64,000 bases of DNA from Pseudomonas sp. DC1.2 (GCF_034351645.1 NZ_CP133782.1:4159001-4223000), one strand, 5' to 3'; counted from the first letter of the stretch, positions 9,232-18,822 are shown. The notes: a model not told the origin generated them from the sequence alone. Numbers and translations are program-made.

Positions 9232-9262
9232 TAAAAAAACGCCAGACTGGCTGGCGTTTTTT
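9232..9262. terminator. Bidirectional terminator
   Basis: ACGCCAG and CTGGCGT (9239-9257) form a stem flanked by seven A on the left and seven T on the right, between the convergent MaoC and DUF2383 genes. It should stop both transcripts. Confidence 0.9.
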
Positions 9263-9279
9263 TGGCAAGCTACGAACGC

Positions 9280-9747
9280 TTACGAACGCGCGCGAGCCTG
9301 ATTACGCAGGGCCTTCACTTGATCGTGATTGCGTTGTACACCGTGATACTGGCGTTCAACCAGGTCACGAATGCCAACCAAGCCGTGCTTGTTGATTTTT
9401 TCGATGGCTTCTTTATAAGCCTTAAGCGCATGGTCTTCACCGCGCTCGGCTTCGTTGAGCACCGCTTCTTCGTCCTTCCCGGTGAACACAGCCTTCACAT
9501 CGACCCAGCGACGGTGCAAGTCACCGCTGACGCTGGTAGAGGTTTCTGGGTCGCCGCCCATCGAACGAACAGTGCTCTGGAGTTCTGCGGCGGCGGTGGC
9601 ACAGTCAGCGGAACGCTGAACAAACAGAGTTTTCAGTTCTGGGTGTTTAATGTCTTCAGCGCACGTCTTGAACCCTTCCTGACCGTCTTTGCACGTTTCA
9701 ATCAGGTCGTTGAGTACAGAGATGGCTTCTTTATTCATGTCGGTCAT
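9280..9747 (-). CDS. PA2169-family four-helix-bundle protein (DUF2383)
   Basis: A 155-residue all-helical protein resembling ferritin-like DUF2383 proteins. Visible features are EAISVLNDLIETCKDGQEGFKTCAEDI near the N-terminus, an EERGEDHA-like acidic segment (EAERGEDHALKAYKEAIEKI), and an H-rich tail (RQYHGVQRNHDQVK). Start at ATG 9747, because GAGGAATTGAAA precedes it. The homologue PA2169 is known mainly as an anaerobic or stress-induced protein; no reaction is established. It is monocistronic with an AT-rich region upstream. Confidence 0.8.
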   Translation of the reverse strand: MTDMNKEAISVLNDLIETCKDGQEGFKTCAEDIKHPELKTLFVQRSADCATAAAELQSTVRSMGGDPETSTSVSGDLHRRWVDVKAVFTGKDEEAVLNEAERGEDHALKAYKEAIEKINKHGLVGIRDLVERQYHGVQRNHDQVKALRNQARARS

Positions 9748-9950
9748 TTTCAATTCCTCGCGGGTTGATGAAAGATGCAATAACCATTGCAGCCTGCATG
9801 CCAGCTTTGAATTGAATAATTATTTGTTATTTTTCAATAAGTTAAAAAAATACGACAAATCTATGCCCGCTCTATTTGCATGATCTGTCATTTGGCCTGC
9901 ATGCAGAATGCCTGTATTTTCGACGCTGGTTAAACCAAGACGGCTGATTG

Positions 9951-10187
9951 ATGAATCCTGAAAAGCTCGAACTGCTGATTACCCGTGAAATGCCCTTCGG
10001 CAAATACAAGGGCCGTATCATTGCCGACCTACCCGGCCAGTACCTTAACTGGTTCGCTCGTGAAGGCTTCCCCAAGGGGGAACTGGGTGGTTTGCTGGCG
10101 CTGATGCAGGAAATCGACCACAACGGCCTATCCGATCTGCTTGAGCCGCTGCGTACCAAACACGGTAAACCCGCCCCTCGCCACTGA
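9951..10187 (+). CDS. DUF3820-family small protein
   Basis: A 78-residue protein with the compact DUF3820 signature MPFGKYKGRIIADLPGQYLNWF and then GFPKGELGGLL. The family is sometimes labelled quorum-sensing-regulated virulence factor, but no activity is known. Short 'MPFGKYKG' modules also occur in exonuclease-associated proteins. A TTG sits one codon earlier, but the ATG at 9951 is the natural start. It ends 16 bases before the aminotransferase gene, so the two may be co-transcribed. Confidence 0.8.
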   Translation: MNPEKLELLITREMPFGKYKGRIIADLPGQYLNWFAREGFPKGELGGLLALMQEIDHNGLSDLLEPLRTKHGKPAPRH

Positions 10188-10203
10188 ACCGTAAGAGTCA
10201 CTA

Positions 10204-11385
10204 ATGCCCGATAACACACGCCGTGCCCGTGATGAAGCCTTCTGGCAAACCTTTGCCGACCGCTACGCCGTTGAACCTGGCCCCATCAATCTGGAGAACG
10301 GTTACTTCGGGCGTATGTCGCGCACTGTGATCGAGGAATATCAGCGCAACATTGAGTTGATCAACGCTAGCAACTCGGTTTACGTGCGCCAGCGCTTCGA
10401 ACAGGGCGATAGTCTGGACATCCGCGGACAACTGGCGGAACTGATGGGCGTACACGCCCAAAGCGTAGCCCTCACGCGCAATGCTACGGACGGCCTGCAA
10501 GCGCTGATCCGTAACTACAATCGCCTGCAACCGGGCGATCAAGTGCTGTTCTGCGATCTGGAATACGACACGGTCAAAGGAGCTATGCGCTGGCTGGCCC
10601 GCCATCGCGGCGTAGAAGTGATTGAGATCGAACACCAGCACCCCGCCAGTTTCGACAGTTTGCTCAGCACTTACCGCGAAGCCTTCGCACGCTATCCGCG
10701 CCTGAAGTTGATGGCCCTCACCCACGTCACCCACCGCACCGGTCTGGTGATGCCGGTCAAAGCGATTGCCGCCGCTGCCCGAGAGCACGGTATCGACGTG
10801 ATCCTTGATGGCGCGCATGCCCTCGGCCAAATCGAGTTCAAACTTGATGAGCTGGGCATCGCCTTTGCCGGCTTCAATCTGCACAAATGGATGGGTGCAC
10901 CGCTGACCCTGGGCTTCATATACATCGCGCCCCAGCGTCTGTCCGACATCGACCCGGACATGGGGGAAGCGCATTTCCCGATCAACGACATTCGTGCCAG
11001 AACGCCCTATAGCACACCTAACATCCCTGCCCTGCTGACTCTCCCACTGGTGTTCGAAGAACATAGGGCCATGGGCGGTGCTCCCGCCAAAGGCGCTCGG
11101 CTGAACTACTTGCGCAACCTGTGGGTCAGCGCTGTGCGCGAATTGCCGGGAATCGAAGTCATGACGCCGGACGACCCGCGACTGTATTGCGGTATTACCT
11201 CGCTGCGCTTTACCCATCACCCCGACCAGCAGCAGATGGCCGAGCGATTGCTCAACGAGTACAACGTGTTCACCGTCGCGCGCAGCGGCGCTGCCTGCGG
11301 CACCTGCATTCGCATTACGCCAGGGCTGACCACCACCGCCGCCGACATGAAGATATTGAGCCGAGCGCTGAGCGAACTGCGCTGA
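10204..11385 (+). CDS. Class V aminotransferase (PLP-dependent, NifS/isopenicillin-N-epimerase-like)
   Basis: A 393-residue fold-type I PLP enzyme. The internal aldimine Lys is K228 in FNLHKWMGAPL, with the upstream DGAHALGQIEF motif whose Asp and His contact the cofactor, and TRNATDGLQALI near residues 93-104 binding the phosphate. The sequence resembles isopenicillin-N epimerase-like members more than cysteine desulfurases, since the desulfurase active-site Cys loop is not evident. Substrate unknown. It lies directly after the DUF3820 gene and converges on the dioxygenase-like gene. Confidence 0.85.
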   Translation: MPDNTRRARDEAFWQTFADRYAVEPGPINLENGYFGRMSRTVIEEYQRNIELINASNSVYVRQRFEQGDSLDIRGQLAELMGVHAQSVALTRNATDGLQALIRNYNRLQPGDQVLFCDLEYDTVKGAMRWLARHRGVEVIEIEHQHPASFDSLLSTYREAFARYPRLKLMALTHVTHRTGLVMPVKAIAAAAREHGIDVILDGAHALGQIEFKLDELGIAFAGFNLHKWMGAPLTLGFIYIAPQRLSDIDPDMGEAHFPINDIRARTPYSTPNIPALLTLPLVFEEHRAMGGAPAKGARLNYLRNLWVSAVRELPGIEVMTPDDPRLYCGITSLRFTHHPDQQQMAERLLNEYNVFTVARSGAACGTCIRITPGLTTTAADMKILSRALSELR

Positions 11386-11403
11386 CCTCATCGGCAACCT
11401 GCC

Positions 11404-12132
11404 CTAAACAGTGTATTTGTCGAAATCTTCGGGTTTGATGTGCGTCGACACCGCGAAGGTGTCGATACCGATACTTAAATGCCCGAAAAAACCGTCTTCG
11501 TGAGTGTCTCGACCGAGGGTGTGAATGGTCAAGGTCGAGGCGGCAGCCGCCCTTGAGTCGTCGCTATTCGCTGGCCGGTTGCTCTGTGACAAAGAGGTCA
11601 GGCCCCGATACTCCCTAGCGTTGAGCGCCGACCTGGAGACCGTCTCGGGAAAATAAAGCTTCCCGACCCAAGCCACCTGCTCCTCGTCCTGACAACGGGT
11701 GCCGGAGACCATTCGTACCGCCAAATGGATGTGCAGGACCCGACCCGCATAGAAACCCGGATAGATTGTGGTAAACCGCACGTTGCCTTTGTGGTCAGTG
11801 AATTGCCCACCGCGCAGGTAAGTATTGCCATCGGAACACGGGATAGAGTCGGTGCCGAGGACATCGACGTCTTCTTGTGGCTCGACGTCGTTCCATCCCG
11901 AACAGGTGTCGCGCATGTTGCAATGCCAGATATCCACCAACGCGTCGGTGACCGGTTCACTCGTCATCGCATCGACAATCGTCAGCCTTAGTATCAGGGG
12001 AATACCGTCGGCGCCTTCGCTGATATTTCTTCTGATGAGGTCCGGACGCTTTAAATGAGGGCCAGTAATCTGCTCAGGCGAAAGCAGGAAAACCGCGGGG
12101 TGGGGAATCACGACTGGGGAGTTGTCGTCCAT
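11404..12132 (-). CDS. Intradiol ring-cleavage dioxygenase-like protein with altered metal site
   Basis: A 242-residue protein of the protocatechuate 3,4-dioxygenase beta-sandwich fold. The core reads ALVDIWHCN, then RGGQFTDHKGNVRFTTIYPGFY and AGRVLHIHLAVR. Two His ligands (H134, H136) and one Tyr (Y128) are in place. The other expected Tyr, normally in a G-V-Y-S-G context six residues after WHC, is Cys here (C77, codon TGT at 11902-11904 on the minus strand). There is no signal peptide. It stands alone, far from any aromatic catabolic genes, so ring cleavage cannot be assumed. Confidence 0.75.
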   Translation of the reverse strand: MDDNSPVVIPHPAVFLLSPEQITGPHLKRPDLIRRNISEGADGIPLILRLTIVDAMTSEPVTDALVDIWHCNMRDTCSGWNDVEPQEDVDVLGTDSIPCSDGNTYLRGGQFTDHKGNVRFTTIYPGFYAGRVLHIHLAVRMVSGTRCQDEEQVAWVGKLYFPETVSRSALNAREYRGLTSLSQSNRPANSDDSRAAAASTLTIHTLGRDTHEDGFFGHLSIGIDTFAVSTHIKPEDFDKYTV

Positions 12133-12237
12133 GATGTTCTCTCTTCCATAAGATGAACGCAGGTTAGCGCTGGACGAGATTCAACAGGCGGTAACTATGT
12201 ATCGGATCATGTGATGTCAGACCCGTTTTCATCAGGC

Positions 12238-12270
12238 AAAAAAAAACGGTGCACCGACCAAGCGCACCGT
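12238..12270 (-). terminator. Terminator of the zwf-pgl-eda operon
   Basis: ACGGTGC at 12246-12252 pairs with GCACCGT at 12264-12270. On the minus strand the hairpin is followed by a long T run (eight A on plus at 12238-12246). It lies just after eda. Confidence 0.88.
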
Positions 12271-12308
12271 AAAACCGTAGAACACACAACGAAGTGTTGG
12301 GTAAGCGA

Positions 12309-12974
12309 TCAGTCCAGCAGCGCCAATGCCTCGGCGGTGCATTCCTGAATGCGGGCCCAGTCGCCGTTCTTGATCCACTCGGGATCAAGCATCCAGCTAC
12401 CGCCCACGCACATGACATTTTTCAACGCCATGTAGCTTTTGATATTGGCCGGACTGACGCCGCCGGTCGGGCAAAATTTCACTTCGCCGAACGGGCCGCC
12501 CAGCGCCTTGATGGCCGCTACGCCGCCACTGACTTCGGCAGGAAACAACTTGAAGCGACGATAACCCAAGCCATAGCCTTCCATGATCCCGGAGGCATTG
12601 CTGATGCCCGGTAACAGCGGAATCGGGCTGTCGACACTGGCCTCCAGCAGATCACGGGTGATGCCTGGCGTGACGATGAACTGCGAACCTGCCCTTTCAG
12701 CGGCCGCCAGCATGTTGCGATCAAGCACAGTGCCAGCCCCCGTACACAGTTCCGGACGCTGCTCACGCAGTATCTGGATTGCCTTGAGGCCGAACTGCGA
12801 ACGCAGGGTCACTTCCAACGCTGTCAGGCCACCGGCAGCCAAGGCGTCAGCCAACGGCAACACGTCCTGCTCGCGCGCGATGGTGATCACCGGCAGAATC
12901 CGCGCCTTGGCACAGAGGCTATCGATCAGGGCAACTTTATCCGCCATGGAAACGGTCGGGGATGGGTTTGTCAT
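12309..12974 (-). CDS. eda: 2-dehydro-3-deoxy-6-phosphogluconate aldolase
   Basis: A 221-residue class I aldolase that splits KDPG into pyruvate and glyceraldehyde-3-phosphate, the last step of the Entner-Doudoroff pathway. Catalytic E54 lies in ALEVTLRS, the Schiff-base K142 in RRFKLFPAE, and the phosphate loop in CPTGGV (about 168-173). Start at ATG 12974, with AAGGATC upstream; the frame is open nine codons further but overlaps pgl. It is third in the zwf-pgl-eda operon, 17 bases after pgl, and so under HexR control through zwf. Confidence 0.95.
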   Translation of the reverse strand: MTNPSPTVSMADKVALIDSLCAKARILPVITIAREQDVLPLADALAAGGLTALEVTLRSQFGLKAIQILREQRPELCTGAGTVLDRNMLAAAERAGSQFIVTPGITRDLLEASVDSPIPLLPGISNASGIMEGYGLGYRRFKLFPAEVSGGVAAIKALGGPFGEVKFCPTGGVSPANIKSYMALKNVMCVGGSWMLDPEWIKNGDWARIQECTAEALALLD

Positions 12975-12991
12975 AGCGGCTGATCCTTGGC

Positions 12992-13705
12992 TCATGGGCA
13001 CCAGTAAATCTCTAACTTAGATTGCAAAAATGCGCGAACCGGCATGGCGGCGACATCGTCACCGGCCAATGCGGCGTTCAGGGTGATCAGCTTGGACTGA
13101 CCGGAAATCGACAGCACTGTGTGCTTGGCCGATGCCAACAATGCGCGGCTCATGCTCAGGCGCTGGTGCGGCACGCTCGGCGCCAGCATCGGCCAGCAAC
13201 GACGGGAGCCATCGGCGTCCAGGGCAGCGGCCAGATTCAGGCTGTTGGGGAACAGTGATGCGGTGTGGCCATCGTCGCCCATGCCCAACACCAGCACGTC
13301 AATCGGTGGCAATTCAGCCAGCATGTGATCGGCCTGCTCGGCGGCTTGTTCAAGATTGGCGCTGACACTGTAGAGGCTCAGAAACGTCGCCTTGGCCGCC
13401 GGGCCTTGCAGCAAGTAACGCTTGATCAGACCGGCGTTACTGTCAGCGTGCTCGACCGGCACCCAACGCTCATCGGCCAACGTCACCACAACCCTGGACC
13501 AGTCCAGCGGCTGCTTGGCCAGGTTCTGGAAGAACGCGACAGGACTGCGTCCACCGGAAACCACCAGGGTCGCCGTGCCGTGCGCGCTGATGGCCTCGCG
13601 CAGTTGCTCGGCCACGGCCAGTGCGAGGCCATCGGCCAACAGCACTGGGTTTTTGAACTCATGGGCGCTGACGCCCTGAGGCAGTTTCAATTCAGATATC
13701 GCCAT
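12992..13705 (-). CDS. pgl: 6-phosphogluconolactonase
   Basis: A 237-residue enzyme that hydrolyses 6-phosphogluconolactone to 6-phosphogluconate. Family motifs are [11 protein letters not shown] (about residues 49-59), LADERWVP (about 77-84) and the [13 protein letters not shown] motif (about 141-153), whose Asp and His are near the active site. It overlaps the end of zwf by 14 bases, a sign of translational coupling, and is followed by eda. This is the SugarP_isom/DevB type, not the YbhE beta-propeller type. Confidence 0.94.
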   Translation of the reverse strand: MAISELKLPQGVSAHEFKNPVLLADGLALAVAEQLREAISAHGTATLVVSGGRSPVAFFQNLAKQPLDWSRVVVTLADERWVPVEHADSNAGLIKRYLLQGPAAKATFLSLYSVSANLEQAAEQADHMLAELPPIDVLVLGMGDDGHTASLFPNSLNLAAALDADGSRRCWPMLAPSVPHQRLSMSRALLASAKHTVLSISGQSKLITLNAALAGDDVAAMPVRAFLQSKLEIYWCP

Positions 13706-15161
13706 ACCACGACCTCCCGTCTCGCGTGATCAGAGCAATGGAGCTCATCGGTCCCCAGGACCCGGCCGCATAAGGCTTGGGCGCGTCACCGGATTTTTTC
13801 CACCCGGCGATCAACTGGTCACACCACTTCCACGCGGCTTCGATTTCATCTTTACGGACAAACAGGTTCTGATTGCCGCGCATCACTTCCAGCAACAACC
13901 GCTCGTAGGCATCGGGAATCCGCGCGCTGCGATAGGTATCGGAAAAATTCAGCTGCAACGGACCGCTGCGCAGCTGCATGCCTTTATCGAGGCCTTGTTC
14001 TTTGGTCATCACACGCAAGGAAATGCCTTCGTCAGGTTGCAGGCGAATGATCAGCTTGTTGCTGATTTGCAGACGCTGCTCGGGAGCGAAAATATAGTGG
14101 GACGGTTCCTTGAAGTGGATAACGATCTGCGACAACTTCTGCGGCATCCGCTTACCGGTACGCAGGTAAAACGGCACGCCGGCCCAACGCCAGTTGCGAA
14201 TATCGGCACGCAGGGCGACGAACGTCTCAGTGTCACTCTGGGTGTTGGAATTTTCTTCTTCCAGGTAACCCGGAACCGACTTGCCTTCGCTGTACCCAGC
14301 GATGTACTGACCGCGTACCACTTGGGTAGTGAGGCCCTCAGGACTGATCGGCGCCAAGGCTTTGAGGACTTTGACTTTCTCGTCTCGGATGCTGTCCGCG
14401 GACAGGTCAGCCGGCGGGTCCATGGCGATCAGGCAGAGCAGTTGCAACAGGTGATTCTGGATCATGTCCCGCAACTGACCGGCCTTGTCGAAATAACCCC
14501 AGCGGCCCTCGATACCGACCTTTTCAGCCACGGTAATTTCCACGTGGGAAATGTAGTTCTGGTTCCACTGGGTTTCGAACAGGCTGTTGGCGAAACGCAG
14601 GGCGATCAAGTTCTGGACCGTTTCTTTGCCCAGATAGTGATCAATGCGGTAGGTACGGTTTTCCGGGAAGAACTGCGCCACTGCGTCGTTGACTGTACGC
14701 GAGGATTCCAGATCCGAACCGATGGGCTTTTCCAACACCACACGGGTGTTTTCGGCCAGCCCAACCTTCGCCAGGTTCTCGCAAATCGCGCCGTAAACCG
14801 CTGCCGGTGTGGCGAAGTAGGCAATCAATCGTTGAGCAGTGCCGGCTTGTTCGGCCAGGGCGACATAATCGTCAGCCTTGAGGAAATCGACGTGCAAGTA
14901 ACTCAATCGGGAGAGGAAACGCTCGACCACGGCTTCGTCCAGCTCTTTGGCATCGACGTAGCGGCGCAGCTCGGTGGCGATAAACGCCATGTGCTGTTGC
15001 TCGCTGCCGGGTTCACGGGCCAACGCGATGATTCGCGTGTTCTCGTGCAACAGGCCGGCACCGTCAAGTTGATAAAGGGCAGGAAACAGCTTGCGCAAGG
15101 CCAGGTCGCCAAGGGCGCCGAACAAGGCAAAGGTGCACGGTTCAACCGTAATCGAAGGCAT
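13692..15161 (-). CDS. zwf: Glucose-6-phosphate 1-dehydrogenase
   Basis: A 489-residue enzyme that oxidises glucose-6-phosphate with NAD(P)+. The N-terminal dinucleotide motif is [16 protein letters not shown] (about residues 13-28); the substrate-binding signature RIDHYLGKE carries the catalytic His (about residues 170-178). It is the first gene of zwf-pgl-eda, divergent from hexR. The intergenic region holds a HexR-type inverted repeat (15227-15245). An A-rich AAGAACAA motif sits six bases before the ATG (15167-15174), where a ribosome site would be, suggesting Hfq/Crc translational control. Confidence 0.96.
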   Translation of the reverse strand: MPSITVEPCTFALFGALGDLALRKLFPALYQLDGAGLLHENTRIIALAREPGSEQQHMAFIATELRRYVDAKELDEAVVERFLSRLSYLHVDFLKADDYVALAEQAGTAQRLIAYFATPAAVYGAICENLAKVGLAENTRVVLEKPIGSDLESSRTVNDAVAQFFPENRTYRIDHYLGKETVQNLIALRFANSLFETQWNQNYISHVEITVAEKVGIEGRWGYFDKAGQLRDMIQNHLLQLLCLIAMDPPADLSADSIRDEKVKVLKALAPISPEGLTTQVVRGQYIAGYSEGKSVPGYLEEENSNTQSDTETFVALRADIRNWRWAGVPFYLRTGKRMPQKLSQIVIHFKEPSHYIFAPEQRLQISNKLIIRLQPDEGISLRVMTKEQGLDKGMQLRSGPLQLNFSDTYRSARIPDAYERLLLEVMRGNQNLFVRKDEIEAAWKWCDQLIAGWKKSGDAPKPYAAGSWGPMSSIALITRDGRSWYGDI

Positions 15162-15226
15162 GATGTTTGTTCTTTTATCAAGTTAAGCTACAAATACCTT
15201 TTTTCAAGGCATCACTCAAGGGAAAA

Positions 15227-15245
15227 TGTAGTAATAACCACAACA
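15227..15245. promoter_or_regulatory. HexR-type operator between zwf and hexR
   Basis: TGTAGT (15227-15232) and ACAACA (15240-15245) form an imperfect inverted repeat; the core TAGT-N7-ACAA differs in one base from the HexR consensus TTGT-N7/8-ACAA. It lies in the shared regulatory region, 66 bases before zwf and 135 bases before hexR. Confidence 0.65.
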
Positions 15246-15379
15246 TTTTCGCAAAATACAGATTCCGAGTGGTGGTCAGTCGGAGCCATCAGTAGGATAG
15301 GCCACCGTGACAGGCCGTATCAAAGGCCCAATTTGCATAGTCGAACGCTCATTTGCGCTGCTGACCTAAGGAACATGAA

Positions 15380-16249
15380 ATGGACCGCGTGCGAAATCTA
15401 CTGGAACAGATCCAGAATCGCCTTGAAGACCTGAACAAGGCAGAACGCAAAGTCGCCGAAGTGATCCTGCTTAACCCGCAGCAGGCCACCCGGTTCAGCA
15501 TCGCCGCGCTCGCCCAAGCCTCGAAAGTCAGCGAGCCAACGGTCAACCGCTTCTGCCGTTCATTCGGTGTCAGCGGCTACCCGGAGCTCAAGCTGCAATT
15601 GGCCCAGAGCCTGGCCAGCGGCGCCGCGTATGTCAGCCGTGCGGTCGAGGCCGATGACAACCCTGAAGCCTATACCCAGAAAATCTTCGGCAGCGCCATC
15701 GCGTCCCTCGACAGCGCATTGCAGGCACTGGACCCGAGCCTGATCAGTCGTGCCGTCGACTTATTGATCCAGGCCCGGCAGATCCACTTCTTCGGCCTCG
15801 GTGCCTCCGCGCCCGTGGCGCTGGATGCACAACATAAGTTCTTTCGCTTCAACTTGGCAGTCACCGCTCATGCGGATGTACTGATGCAGCGCATGATTGC
15901 CTCGGTAGCGCACACCGGCGAATTGTTTGTGATCATTTCCTACACCGGTCGCACCCGCGAACTGGTGGAAGTGGCGCGCATTGCCAGGGCAAACGGGGCA
16001 TCGGTACTGGGCCTGACGGCTGAAGGTTCCCCGCTGGCCAAGGCCAGCACCCTGAGCCTGAACATTCCGCTGCCCGAAGACACCGACATCTATATGCCAA
16101 TGACCTCACGGATCATTCAGTTGACCGTGCTGGATGTGCTGGCCACCGGCATGACCTTGCGCCGAGGCGTTGATTTCCAGCCACATTTGCGCAAGATCAA
16201 AGAGAGCCTGAATGCCAGCCGTTATCCGGTGGGCGACGAGTTCAACTAA
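15380..16249 (+). CDS. hexR: HexR, RpiR-family repressor of glucose metabolism
   Basis: A 289-residue regulator. Residues 1-77 are an RpiR helix-turn-helix ([36 protein letters not shown]), and residues about 120-260 are a SIS sugar-phosphate binding domain ([19 protein letters not shown], and [14 protein letters not shown]). In Pseudomonas HexR represses zwf, edd and gap and is released by KDPG. The gene is divergent from zwf, as in P. putida, and HexR-like sites are visible at all three expected promoters in this window. A REP-like repeat follows it. Confidence 0.95.
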   Translation: MDRVRNLLEQIQNRLEDLNKAERKVAEVILLNPQQATRFSIAALAQASKVSEPTVNRFCRSFGVSGYPELKLQLAQSLASGAAYVSRAVEADDNPEAYTQKIFGSAIASLDSALQALDPSLISRAVDLLIQARQIHFFGLGASAPVALDAQHKFFRFNLAVTAHADVLMQRMIASVAHTGELFVIISYTGRTRELVEVARIARANGASVLGLTAEGSPLAKASTLSLNIPLPEDTDIYMPMTSRIIQLTVLDVLATGMTLRRGVDFQPHLRKIKESLNASRYPVGDEFN

Positions 16250-16256
16250 CCCGTAG

Positions 16257-16289
16257 CGGTCGTTCCCACGCCAAGTGAGAACGACCTCT
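16257..16289. repeat. REP-like inverted repeat
   Basis: GGTCGTTC (16259-16266) and GAACGACC (16279-16286) form a short stem between the convergent hexR and mutarotase genes, and may double as a terminator. Confidence 0.65.
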
Positions 16290-17142
16290 AGACACCCATC
16301 CGCGCCTGCAAACTCAAATGCGCCCGCGCCCCTGGTGCCAGGCTCAGGCTTTCGGTGCCTCCGCTGGCGGCCTCGACACAGATAAACTCGCAAATCTCAT
16401 TCCAGTTCACGCCCAGCAGCGGCCGTGATCCGGGATGCCAGACCACCGTGTCTGCGTCGTCACCGGTATCGATGCACAACTCCCTCTGCCAGGCATGGTC
16501 CTTGAGCTGTAATTCGCCGTCATGCTGGAACACCCGCTGACAGCCACCCTCAACCCTCAAATCACCTTCCTGCTGGCAAGCTTGCCGGTTCAGTTGGTCG
16601 TAACCTTGCGCCCCATCGAGCCCAGACAGCGCTACCTCACCCACATCGCCAATACGCCAGTAGGCATGCAATGCCTGACTCAATTGGCAAGGCAGGCTGT
16701 CTTGATGTTCGGTACTCAGACGCAACTCCATGCGTTCCCCCAGATGCGCGTGTAGGTCGGCCTGCCAGTCACACAACTGAAGCCGCCAGTGCAGACGCAC
16801 ACCATCGCTCTCGCTGCTGCTGTCCAGCAGTTTCCAGTCGATCAGCCGCGCCCAGCCATGGGACGGCCACGCGTTTTCGCTCGGATGCCGGCCATACCAA
16901 GGCCAACACACCGGCACGCCGCCACGAATGGCGCCGACCTGCGGCCATTTCGCCGCACACCAAAGCCATGGTTTCTGCCCCGTCGGCTGAAAGTGCAACA
17001 ACTGCGCCCCTTGACGACTGAACACCGCCTGGCACAGCGGATGATCGATTACCAACACGTCGCGCATCTGATAGCGCTCCCACGCAAACACTGGACGCTC
17101 ACGCAGGGATTTGAAAAAGCGTTGTAGCGGATGCTCATGCAT
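16288..17142 (-). CDS. D-hexose-6-phosphate mutarotase (YeaD-like)
   Basis: A 284-residue aldose-1-epimerase-like protein of the YeaD/apospory family that interconverts alpha and beta anomers of hexose-6-phosphates. Seen are QGAQLLHFQPTGQKPWLW (early), VRGGVPVCWPW-type motif (IRGGVPVCWPWYG), an H-rich central HAYWRIGDVGEV segment, and VWHPGSRPLLGVNWNEICEFICVEAA near the end. It lies between oprB and hexR in the glucose block, in the same position as PP_1020 of P. putida, where supplying the right anomer to Zwf is a sensible role. Confidence 0.85.
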   Translation of the reverse strand: MHEHPLQRFFKSLRERPVFAWERYQMRDVLVIDHPLCQAVFSRQGAQLLHFQPTGQKPWLWCAAKWPQVGAIRGGVPVCWPWYGRHPSENAWPSHGWARLIDWKLLDSSSESDGVRLHWRLQLCDWQADLHAHLGERMELRLSTEHQDSLPCQLSQALHAYWRIGDVGEVALSGLDGAQGYDQLNRQACQQEGDLRVEGGCQRVFQHDGELQLKDHAWQRELCIDTGDDADTVVWHPGSRPLLGVNWNEICEFICVEAASGGTESLSLAPGARAHLSLQARMGV

Positions 17143-17188
17143 GTGCCGCAGTCCTGAAAATCATCTGTTGCAGGGGTGTGCGGCCCCC

Positions 17189-17218
17189 AAAAAAAAGCGG
17201 ACAGCCTGAGCTGTCCGC
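17189..17218 (-). terminator. Terminator after oprB
   Basis: GCGGACAG (17197-17204) and CTGTCCGC (17211-17218) form a stem; on the minus strand it is followed by a run of eight T. It closes the gts-oprB transcription unit. Confidence 0.88.
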
Positions 17219-17255
17219 AAAATGCGCACATAGAGAGGAGCTTATCGCAACAGCG

Positions 17256-18602
17256 TTAGAACACCGATTGAATTTTCAGACCGGCCACCAGAGCATTGTC
17301 GACTTCATCCACACCGCCCGGGTGAGTGACGTATTGCAGGTTAGGACGCACCGTCAGCCAATTGGTAACGTGGAAACCGTAGTTGATCTCGTAGTTGTAT
17401 TCGGTGGAACGCAGCGGCGAGTACAACGGATTGTCGTAGTCGGTCACGCCATTAGAGGCGTTGACCAATTCAGCGTTTTTCTTCACATCGTCGTTGACGT
17501 GGATACGGGCGAAACCGATTCCGACGTCGTCTTTTGGACGCGCATCAAACGGACCTTTGTAGACAAACATCAGCGACTGATAGTTGTCGACGACGTTGGT
17601 GTCTTTGTCGTGGAAGGTCGCGTTGGCTGCAACGTTCAGACCGCGCGAAGCGTCGCCGTTGTGGGTGGTAAGTTGCTGCTGGATAACGCCCCAGTAGCCG
17701 TGCTTGCTGTCGTGAACGCGGTAGGCGTTACCGGTGGTTGCAGCATCGTTGCCATTGGCATCTTTAAGCACGTCAGCAGCAGGCGCGGTGCTTTTGTAGT
17801 AACCCACACGGTACTCGCCCGGCAAGTCGTTGACCTTCGGCGACCAGACCAATTCGACCGGCAGTACGGTGCCCTTGGTACCACTGCCGCTGAGCTTGAA
17901 GCCGTTACCGTGTTCCAGTTGCGACGGGTTCTGGTTGTACGCGCCAATCTGCGCATACAACTCAGGCGTGATGTTGTACTTCACGCGCAGTGCCGCTTGG
18001 CTGACGGGCCAGTTGTACCAAATACCGGTCGCCCAGTTACCCGCCTGAGAACCGCAGAACGCCAGGTTCTGGAACTCGCAAGGGAAGGTGTTGAAGTCTT
18101 CGCCTTCGCCGAAGTAACCGGCTTTGACGTCCAGTTTGCCGTCGAGGAACTGGTGCTGAACCCACAACTGGGTCAGACGGACCATATGGCCACGACCGTA
18201 GACTTCCTGGGAGGAACTCAAGGTGCCGGCACGCGGGTCGCCGACACGATCATTGGAAATGTTCTGACCGTTACGGTTGGTCAGTTGGATCTTGGCCTGG
18301 GTGTTATCCCAGCCCATCAGTTTTTGCAGGTCAAGCGCCACGCCCAAGCCAAACTGGTCGGCGTAACGCGCCGTCTTGTCGTCGTTGTAACCACCGTGGA
18401 GGTTGCCGCCCACTTCACCGACGTAATCAGCCTTAATGTCGATACCTTGCTCGATCAGCTTGGTCCGCTCGCCACCCCAGTCGCCCGTCATCCACTTGGA
18501 GTCGGCACTGAACGCGTCAGCCGCGTGTACGCTGCCGGCCAGCGTCATCGCCGCAACAGCAGACAACTGGCAAATACGCTGAACATTGGTGTTCTTCTTC
18601 AT
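17256..18602 (-). CDS. oprB: Carbohydrate-selective porin OprB
   Basis: A 448-residue outer-membrane beta-barrel for glucose uptake. Residues 1 to about 27 are a signal peptide (KKNTNVQRICQLSAVAAM..HA). The mature start has WMTGDWGGERTKLIEQGIDI, a hallmark of OprB, and the C-terminus LVAGLKIQSVF ends in Phe as outer-membrane proteins do. It follows gtsD with a 220-base gap that contains a repeat and probably its own promoter. A possible Hfq/Crc motif AACAATAA lies 16 bases before the start codon (18619-18626). Confidence 0.94.
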   Translation of the reverse strand: MKKNTNVQRICQLSAVAAMTLAGSVHAADAFSADSKWMTGDWGGERTKLIEQGIDIKADYVGEVGGNLHGGYNDDKTARYADQFGLGVALDLQKLMGWDNTQAKIQLTNRNGQNISNDRVGDPRAGTLSSSQEVYGRGHMVRLTQLWVQHQFLDGKLDVKAGYFGEGEDFNTFPCEFQNLAFCGSQAGNWATGIWYNWPVSQAALRVKYNITPELYAQIGAYNQNPSQLEHGNGFKLSGSGTKGTVLPVELVWSPKVNDLPGEYRVGYYKSTAPAADVLKDANGNDAATTGNAYRVHDSKHGYWGVIQQQLTTHNGDASRGLNVAANATFHDKDTNVVDNYQSLMFVYKGPFDARPKDDVGIGFARIHVNDDVKKNAELVNASNGVTDYDNPLYSPLRSTEYNYEINYGFHVTNWLTVRPNLQYVTHPGGVDEVDNALVAGLKIQSVF

Positions 18603-18695
18603 CCCTACATCCTCGTCTTTATTGTTATTAACTGTTTTTATCTAACGCGGTTTACACCACTTGCGACGGATGACAGGCCATCCGCCACGTATCCC

Positions 18696-18799
18696 CTTGT
18701 GGGAGCGATTGGGTGGCGGTGCTGGCTTGCCTGCGATGACTGCAAACCGGTCTGACGTCAAACCGATTTGCCTGTATCGCCGGCAAGCCCAGTGCCCAC
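18696..18799. repeat. Paired REP-like repeat between gtsD and oprB
   Basis: GTGGGAGCGATTGGGTGG... and GCTGGCTTGCCTGCGAT are mirrored by ATCGCCGGCAAGCC further right, the usual form of a paired (REPIN) element with a variable centre. Confidence 0.65.
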
Positions 18800-18822
18800 C
18801 TAACCCACTCCCTACCTATTCT

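Noticed and set aside
17178..18755. A 525-codon plus-strand frame opposite oprB
   Set aside because: Covers oprB entirely, has no ribosome site or recognisable domain, and oprB has signal peptide and C-terminal Phe.
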